Positions 57,220 to 64,000 of a DNA stretch of 64,000 bases are shown in pieces. Position 1 is the stretch's first letter, and every line of letters begins with the position of its first letter. Under the pieces are notes generated by a model. That model made no database searches. It saw only the letters and a program-made list of their open reading frames with translations, and had not been told where the DNA came from. This DNA comes from Lepas anatifera. Taxonomy: Eukaryota > Arthropoda > Thecostraca > Lepadidae. Position numbers and translations under genes: made by a program. The stretch spans positions 1,178,001 to 1,242,000 of the forward strand of contig JAOTON010001814.1 of NCBI GenBank assembly GCA_034440635.1, given 5' to 3'.

Positions 57220-58280
57220 AGATCTTTAAACTACGCAGGGGCTGGAATCTTTAGCGGAGCGGCCTTCTGCTGGGCATAGGTCCACGCAACTGAACTCTGC
57301 AGTGAGTTGAGTTCATGTCAGCGGTTGGTAAGTTAAGGTAGCTTAAATCGTCCACACCATTTCGGGGTATGCAGCCTAATGAAGTCTGGAAAGCAGGGAA
57401 GAGGGATAGGGGCCAATGACCCACTTCTATATTTCTAATGACCCACCCAATATTTTATTTAAGTTGTTTTATTTAGAATAGCTTCCGTTTGAAAAAAGGC
57501 ATAGTTTTGCAGGGTGCACGAGCATGAGAGGAGGATGAGCTCAACGGTGAGTTAGGGAGCCCGCTGAATGGGAAAGGAATGACTGGCCGACCCACCAACT
57601 GTTCCCCAGCATTTCCAGTCGCTGCTGACGCCCATCTAATGCTCCAATCTTGGAATAGGACTCTTCATATCACCGGAAGCTGCCTCTACAAGTTGAGACT
57701 ACTGCGGGGAAGTTGAGAGTAGTTCTCGGAGACGTTTGCTGGAGCACACCCCTCGCTATGATACATCACACCAGACCGAACTCCAAAGCTCGCACAGCCT
57801 CTCTGCCCATGCACCGACGCACACCATCTCGCCTCTATGATAGTGCCCTCCGGGAAGCGGCAGAGCGGCGCGGCTGGATATCAAGTGGACCCCGCAGCTT
57901 CACAGCTAATCTGTTTGCTTGAATAGCATTCGAAACGTGGACGTTTGGTTGAATATTTCTCTGATGTTCGTGGTAATGAGAGTTAGCAGACCAAATTCCA
58001 AACGTATGCAACATTTTGTATGAAAACCCCGGATATGGGTTTGGATCCGGACTCAAAATTTTTTTCAGCTTTGATGATTTCTTATACATTAATGATACTG
58101 GCGTCCTTTAAGAGTGTAGGTACCCAATACATTGTGATATCTAGTCGCCTACAAGGACTTAATCGCATCAGATTGGTATCAGATCCAGTTGAAGATGAGC
58201 ATCAGACTGACGGAAACAGTCTTTGAAGGGAAGATTCATTTTTCAGGTTTCCCGAATTTTCCCCAACCAAGCCAACCAAG
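57220..58280. other. No recognisable gene
   Basis: Short frames only. No motif or repeat recognised. Confidence 0.4.
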
Positions 58281-58282
58281 GA

Positions 58283-61200
58283 CATAGCCAAGGGGGCGGG
58301 GGGGGCGGAAAGGGCAGGCGCCCCACCCCCTGAGCCCCCCCTGAGGACACGGGCCGGACAAAGCGCAACCCGCTCTCAATATGCTCAGAGGCCAAATATG
58401 GGACTTCATACCAGACAGGGCCCTCTTAAGCCCTCTCCAGCACTTTATTCTGCGACAGGCAGGGCCCTTTTTACTCACCAAAACCGTCTGTAAAAAGTTG
58501 ACCTTTGAACCACTGGGGGTCCGGGCCCCCGTCCATTGTAGGGCCCGTTTTGGTCAGCTGGGCCATCTAACCGATTAAGCCACGATAGCCAGCGGGACTA
58601 TTTGGGCAATAGGGCCCAGTGCGACTTTCAGGCTGTCAGAGCCCGGTCTACAGCCGTCAGGGACCTGTCTACCCAGCTGGGTACTCTTTCAGTGAGGAAG
58701 CCGTTGTGGCTGGCAGGGACCATTTTAGCCCACAGGGACAGTCAGGACCCTGTTTAACTAGAGAAGCCTCTGAACTAGTGCAACAGTTTATTCTCCACAC
58801 TCTGGCCAGCTGGGCCCTCTACAGAGGAGTAGCCAAGTAGAGGCGGCTGGTGCGGTGGCCCCCTTGGGGGCCCGGAGAGCCCCTCGAGGATAGCGCCAAG
58901 CGCGGCCCTCCTGCATTATCCTCTGTGGCTCGCCGCGGAACTTCATATCTAACAGGGCCCTCTTAAGCCCTCTCCAGTACTCCATTTCTGTGAAAAGCAG
59001 GGGTTTTTATCAAAGGGTCCTCCAAACCACTGCCACCCCAAGGCCATCATCGACAGTAAGACCCTCAATGGCCAGCTAGGCCCTTTTCAACGGATGATAC
59101 CACCATGTCCAGGAGGGCGCTTTGGGCCTCGGGGCCCACTGCGAGTCGCAGGGCCAGCTAAAGCCTTCAGGGCCCTGACGACCCAGCTGCGCCATCTTTA
59201 TGTAAGGATACCTCTGTGGCTTTTGGGATTGTTTTAGCCCACAGGGCCCACTCTGACTGTGAGGACCCTCTTTAAGTAGAGAAGCCTCTAAGTTATTATG
59301 ACCTACTATTCTCCGCAGGGCTCTCTATCGCCAGCAAGGCCCTCTATGGTCAGCTGGGCACCTCCATAGGCTTAGCCAAGGAGAGGCACTTGGGACGGTG
59401 GACCCCTGAGGGCCCCCTCGAGGATGGGCTGCCCCTACCGCATCATTTCATGTTAGACAGGGCACTCTCAAGCTCTCTCCAGTACTCCATTATATGACAA
59501 GCGGGGATCTTTTGACCATCGGAACCCTCTAAAAATGAGGGCCCTTTGAACCACTGTGGCCCCCAGGTTCCTCCTGTCGACAGTAGGACCCACTCTGGTC
59601 AGCTGGACCCTTTTCAACCGATAAAGCCACAGCAGGGTAGCTGGTCAGGAGGGTGCTTTGGGCACCAGGGCCCACTGCGGCTTGCAGGGCCAGCAATAGC
59701 CAGCAGCGCTATAGCTGACTCTGAACAGCTGTCCAGGGCTGTCTGAACAGCTGGGCCTTATTTAAATAAGAATACCATTGTGGCAAGCAGGGGACGTTTT
59801 TAACCTGCAGGGCCCACTCTTGACTATCAAGACCCTCGTTAACAGAGAAACCTTTGATCCAGTAGAACTAACTGTTCTCTGTAGGGCTCTATATAGTCAA
59901 AATTGCCCTCTGTAGTCAGCCGGGCCCTCTATAGACTATACCGATAGCCCTATTGACCCTCTAACTCCATCAAAGACCTGTGTAGCTTGTAGGCTACTTT
60001 AAAACAGAAGAAAATTTGTGACTCGCAACATTTTCTGTCGCTATAAGGCCCCTAAAACCCATTTAACCTATAGCTAGCACGGTCCATTGTAACCCACAGG
60101 GCTGTCCACAACCAGCAGAACCAGCTGGTCCCTCCTTTTAGCCCTCGCCCCGTTGGGGTCGTTTGAACACTCCCTAGGGGTTTTCCGGCGGCACGAAAAA
60201 CGGCGGCGCAAAACGCCGCCATACTTGGCAGATTATTCTTGATTAATTCTGCAACTTTCCCCAAACGGAAAGGTTTGGTCATGCCACTTGCCAGGTTAGA
60301 TCATTAGTGCAGGTCAATTGACTTCGTGTCCAAAAATGTTTAAGGTGGCTTAAGTAAGCAAAGAGCGAATCTATCGATTTGAAACATCTACCACATAGCG
60401 AGCCCTTCGAATTCTACAAAATATATTCCTGAATTTTTCATATCGATGAGCTGGGTTCAGGCACGGATCATGACTGCTCCTTTAGAAATGCATGGGAGAA
60501 ACGGAAATTGACCAAAAAAATTGCTCAATTTATGCAGATACCGCTTGGAATACCTTTGTATTCTAGCGGTATCATGGTATCCTAGGCCCTTTTTGTAGGG
60601 TCATGTTGCAATTGTGAACCTACACCTCTGAAAGGTTATCTAGGGCTACTTAGCAGGTTTTTAGACTTGGGTCAATAACTTTGCTGGACATGATAAAGCC
60701 TTTATTTTGATACCTTTACGGTTGGATTATTATTTGAATCGACTGATATACATATTGAGCATGATAGGTTAGATGGTGGCCTGGACCTGACCTTAGGTCG
60801 TGCCATTTTTTATGTTTTGACCTAGTATAGTCATATTATGCATCATTCTATGAGCCGTAGCAAGAGGAAGCGAATGGTGTCTACAAAATGATTTTAATTC
60901 AACTCTGTCAGACGCCAAAGCGCAGAAACTCTTCTCTAACATGCCACCTTCTTTGACTTGTTAGGACTTCAATGACCGCAATTTCTTTGACCTGGCCCAA
61001 AAAGTGGCCGATAGAGTTTCTTTATGAATTTGTATAGGCTATCCATGAGCGTTCGTTTTTTCGCTATCTCGCATAGGAGCCATGTTCGAGGGGGAGTTTG
61101 AAACCCCCCACTAGGACAAAGGTGGCTCGAAGGCCCAGCGGGGCGGGTGTTAAGGGACAAGGCCACCGTGCTTAGCATGACCCTTTGTAGCCAGCTGGGC

Positions 61201-61520
61201 CTACTGTGACTATCATAAGAAGTATATGTAACTTTAGGACTCTTTGGAACCAGTTGGACCCACAATTGATCGTATATCCCGCTATCAATGGAAGGACCCT
61301 TTCTAGACAGCTGGACTTTTTGTAAACAGATTCGAAGCGTCCTGGTGGCCCTCTGCATCCAGCATGGTTCTCTGTAACTAGTTAAAGAAGGCCCACATAT
61401 ACCAGCAGAAGACTTTGTGACCATTAGGCTCTCTAAAACCAGCAGAGCCCTCTCTAAGCAGCTAGGCCTAGAATGGTCAGCTGAGCTCTCTTTGTCTGCC
61501 AGTAAATACCATTTTAAGCG
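58283..61520 (+). repeat. ~540-bp macrosatellite, interrupted by A4
   Basis: The landmark AGACAGGGCCCTCTTAAGCC with CTCTCCAG.ACT at about 58410, 58945 and 59455, and AGCCAAG followed by a G-rich block at 58283, 58830 and 59373, show a higher-order unit near 510-547 bp. CCAGCTGGGCCC-like words recur within each unit. A decayed continuation runs to 60136 and, beyond MITE A4, from 61154 to about 61520. Confidence 0.78.
60137..61153 (+). mobile_element. TTAA MITE family A, copy A4
   Basis: Begins GCCCTCGCCCCGTTGGGG after TTTA (mutated TTAA, 60137-60140) and ends CCCAGCGGGGCGGGTG before TTAA 61150-61153. The hairpin GGCGGCACGAAAAACGGCGG lies at 60186. It sits inside the macrosatellite. Confidence 0.85.
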
Positions 61521-61682
61521 TTTTTTGTTCGTGCTTTGAAGGGGAAAGGAGCTCCTAGAAAATTTGTTAACTGCCAACCTATATTATGCTATACCTTAGT
61601 CTCATCACTCTACTGCGATTTTTATTTATATATTTAACGCCACGTTCTGTAGTTGAAAAATTGAAGAAAAGCTGCTTTAAGA

Positions 61683-62524
61683 AGAACTAAACAGCATTTC
61701 TGGCGTCGTAACAAAGCATGTACGTTGTTGACTTCTTCACTTCCTCGGCCGGTACTTCCTTGACACAGGTATCGTTAATGTGGCACCAACCAGCCTCCGA
61801 CTGGTTCCGGCAGAATTCAGTGCAGTGGCTGGTCTGGGGGCTGCCATGATGTACTACCGCTGCGTACAGGTCAAACACAAGGCTGCCAGATGTCTGCGGA
61901 TGCCCAAGGACCATCCAACTGGAGTCCAGGTCGGTAAGGGGAAAATTAGGTGAACGAGGATTTTGAGCGATGAGCTGGCGCTGTAGGTAAAACGCTTAAA
62001 AGGAATGTGGTACCTCGGTCGAATCCTGGAATTTAATGCAACTAGGGGTACTTTTAGCCGGAAATCATGAAATCGTCCATGATTTCTCTGAAAAATGTAC
62101 AATAAGCTCAATATTTTGATTGTTAAAATGCGCCTCTAGGGAAAAAATAATTCTCTGTCTGTAGATGATGTCATGATCTGGCAACCACTACCATATTCCA
62201 GAGGCCTCAAGGGCTTTGATTGGCTGATACTCACGGTGAAGTCAGCATATGTCGTCACACCAACAGCCTGACAACTGTGGCCTGCTGCTTGAGGTACATG
62301 AAGGGTACATTTCAGCTGGTTTTTAGCTTTTCTCTGCAGAAATTTTGAGTTTCAAGACAAATGATAAATGGAGTACCGGGTTTTCTGGCATGCTTTACAA
62401 CTTGGTTATCTCAGCTAAAATCACGATATAAAGATGCCACATCCCCTTTCAGTTACATAATAACCACAGATGGCAGGCGCCAGTCATCGAGCTTAAGTTG
62501 TTAATTGGCCTATCTCCTCGAATC
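61683..62524 (-). pseudogene. Ubiquitin-specific protease C-terminal exon, copy 2, split by MITE F4
   Basis: The minus strand has the acceptor TTTTATGCATCCAG and then LKLDDWRLPSVVIM, with several stops (TAG and TAA near the start, TAA after VVIM). After F4 it resumes FTYSASSSLKILVH, has a one-base deletion, and then GHPQTSGSLVFDLYAAVVHH, GSPQTSHCTEFCRNQSEAGW and CHINDTCVKEVPAEEVKKST, ending TYMLCYDARNAV-stop. It is homologous to copy 1 including part of the upstream intron (GATTCTGAGGAAG..GTGTTCGAAT), so this is duplication at the DNA level, not retroposition. Catalytic-box residues are abnormal in the same way as in copy 1. Non-functional. Confidence 0.82.
61996..62450 (-). mobile_element. 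TTAA MITE family F, copy F4, in the USP exon
   Basis: Bounded by TTAA (61996-61999) and TTCA (62447-62450, mutated). Ends AAGGAATGTGGTACC and GATGCCACATCCCCT. It carries CGTCCATGATTTCTCTGAAA in the interior like other F copies. It occupies the same homologous TTAA as K in copy 1. Confidence 0.82.
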
Positions 62525-62529
62525 CTGGA

Positions 62530-63247
62530 TGCATAAAATAGCAGAAACACAGTGAATATATATTCGAACACAGCCCTTCCTCAGAATCAGCCCCTAATTG
62601 AGGTAAGCTTTCCGACAAAATAAACATTGTATTACTCTTCACAACCACTCTCGATTGTTACTTAGTTGTGTGAACTATCGTTAACCCGTCGTCTGTGGGG
62701 TGAGACCAAGCATATGATACCTGCCTCTCACATCTTATTTGCTCTGGCTCTGGCTGCTACCAGGGCATCTGGTGAATCACCTCGTATAGCGTAACGACAC
62801 TGTAGTTAAAGTTTTCGGAAGACATTCGCACTTCCATTCATATGCCGCACACTCATGCAACTCAGGGAAACAACGCATGAGGCAGGGTAAAAGGTCAAAG
62901 GTCAATGAGGGTCATAATACAAAGTTAACATAAAAATGTCTGGTTATGACTTCTAAGTGGAATAATCGGAGCTGCATTATAACTCACAATAATTTTAGGA
63001 TGGATTTTCACCTCCAAAACTCAACTTTTTCCCCAAAAATGGTAAAATGCAGGGTAAAATGGACAAAGCCCCAATGAGGGTTACGAAAGGTCACCAAAGA
63101 TCAATCATATAAACAGGTTCTTATATGTCAAAATAGGTGGCAAAAGGTCGCAAAAGGTGAGCTGAGGTCCCAGTATGCCTTACATACACACTACTTACGA
63201 GCACTGGCGGTGGAACTGGGGGGTTACTGGGGCACGGTATCTCTCCC
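62530..63247. other. No gene; likely intron remnant and GGTCA-rich sequence
   Basis: 62530-62640 continues homology to the intron upstream of USP copy 1. 62880-63160 has repeated GCAGGGTAAAA and AGGTCA words but no termini. Confidence 0.4.
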
Positions 63248-63833
63248 TTAACACGCGCCCCGCTGGGGGGCGGCGAAATTTGCCCCCTCCTGGTTTTCCC
63301 CAGATCACGCAAAAACAAAGAGATGAAAAACAACGAAACTTACAGTACCTTATCCCTGATCAATTTGGCGCATTTGATCAAAATTTTTAAGTCAGGTCAT
63401 GCCAGGTCAAGGAGCTATTCAAGGTCAAGCGACCCGACCTCAAAACCTAAAATCACTAGTTTGAAGCGGCGCCTAAGGAACATCTGCCAACTGATAACTT
63501 TGAAACTTTCACAATATGATAACGTCATTAGGGTCTACAAACCTGCTATCTCGGACTTTCGATATTATTGACCTAAGGTGGTGTCAATTTCTTGGTCACC
63601 CCATGATAAGTCTATGGTGAAAAATTGAAAGTGCTCGTTTTCAGGAAATACTGGATAGATGAAGCTGAAAATATTTACACCGTGTATACTTACCACGATC
63701 TTGACCATAAAGTTGAGTTTTTGAGCATCTGACCTCTCAAAGGTCATATCAGGTCATAGGAGCATACAGTGATTGTTTTGCCAATAACTGCTCACTGAAT
63801 TGAGAGAAAGCTTCTACTCTGCTTTCATTGTGC
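63248..63833 (+). mobile_element. TTAA MITE family E, copy E2 (5' part)
   Basis: After TTAA (63248-63251) it begins CACGCGCCCCGCTGGGGGGC and matches E1 (CCTCCTGGTTTTCCCCAGAT, CAAGGAGCTATTCAAGGTCA, GTTTGAAGCGGCGCC). A stretch of about 200 bp near 63575-63780 is not in E1. It is interrupted by A6 at 63834 and continues beyond the window or is truncated. Confidence 0.8.
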
Positions 63834-64000
63834 TTAACACGCGTATTGACGGGGGCGGGTACCCGCCCCCCCTCGGTTTTTCCGGAGATAGCATAAAAGA
63901 GGTGGCGCGTAGGCCGCTGTACTTGGCATACCTTTTCTCTCATCTTTTTTACAAATTTTTGTCTAAATTTTAAGGTCAAGACATCTCAAGTCAGGTCACC
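63834..64000 (+). mobile_element. TTAA MITE family A-like, copy A6 (runs off the window)
   Basis: TTAA at 63834-63837, then CACGCGTATTGACGGGGGCG and GGTGGCGCGTAGGCCGCTGT, ACTTGGCATACC, TTTTAAGGTCAAGACATCTC, as in the 5' part of A copies. It is inserted in E2 at the position where E1 reads GTGCTTAT. Confidence 0.72.

Overview
This window looks like a stretch of arthropod nuclear genome, and a crustacean is my best guess. The evidence is non-LTR retrotransposons, a mariner, tRNA-derived SINEs, many MITEs, intron-containing gene fragments and a short interstitial (TTAGG)4 array, which matches the arthropod telomere unit. No intact host gene and no intact transposon ORF is visible. The sequence is a palimpsest of nested repeats. 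Host-like coding fragments are: a terminal exon resembling a secreted phospholipase A2 (18753-18914); two decayed copies, with flanking intron, of the C-terminal catalytic part of a ubiquitin-specific protease (41219-42915 and 61683-62524); and two weak unassigned coding-like stretches (2640-3030 and 56921-57120).

The dominant theme is TTAA-targeting, non-autonomous DNA elements of at least six families, called A, D, E, F, G and K here. They are piggyBac-like or Kolobok-like, and no transposase is present. They insert into SINE-, LINE- and gene-derived DNA and into each other. A second copy of a target repeat (4.1-5.4 kb against 7.7-8.0 kb) gives a paralogous empty site. A LINE reading frame resumes exactly across one insertion (29.7-30.5 kb). 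The same TTAA codon pair of the protease exon was hit by two different families in its two copies. Most of these families except F and G are packed with AGGTCA/TGACCT nuclear-receptor half-sites.

Layout: 0-8 kb holds a gypsy integrase fragment, SINEs, element A1 and a dead mariner. 8-18 kb holds hormone-half-site repeats, a degenerate tandem array, D1 nested in A2, a duplicated junction, a long inverted repeat and A3/D3. 18-24 kb holds the PLA2-like exon and two tandem arrays. 24-33 kb holds D2, a Tx1/L1-like LINE, E1 and a LINE carrying four nested insertions. 33-52 kb holds two 2-kb hAT elements with perfect 8-bp duplications, A5/G2, F3, protease copy 1 with K inside, a Jockey-like LINE, an I-like LINE, and a gypsy pol split by a 1.6-kb element with subterminal repeats. 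52-64 kb holds tandem repeats, a 335-bp (CA)n/(CGCA)n tract, a ~540-bp macrosatellite with A4 inside, protease copy 2 with F4 inside, and E2 with A6 inside.

Functionally this is accessory DNA. The elements interact only by nesting, and no operon or pathway is present. All family names come from motif recognition by eye without database search, so clade-level labels are tentative.
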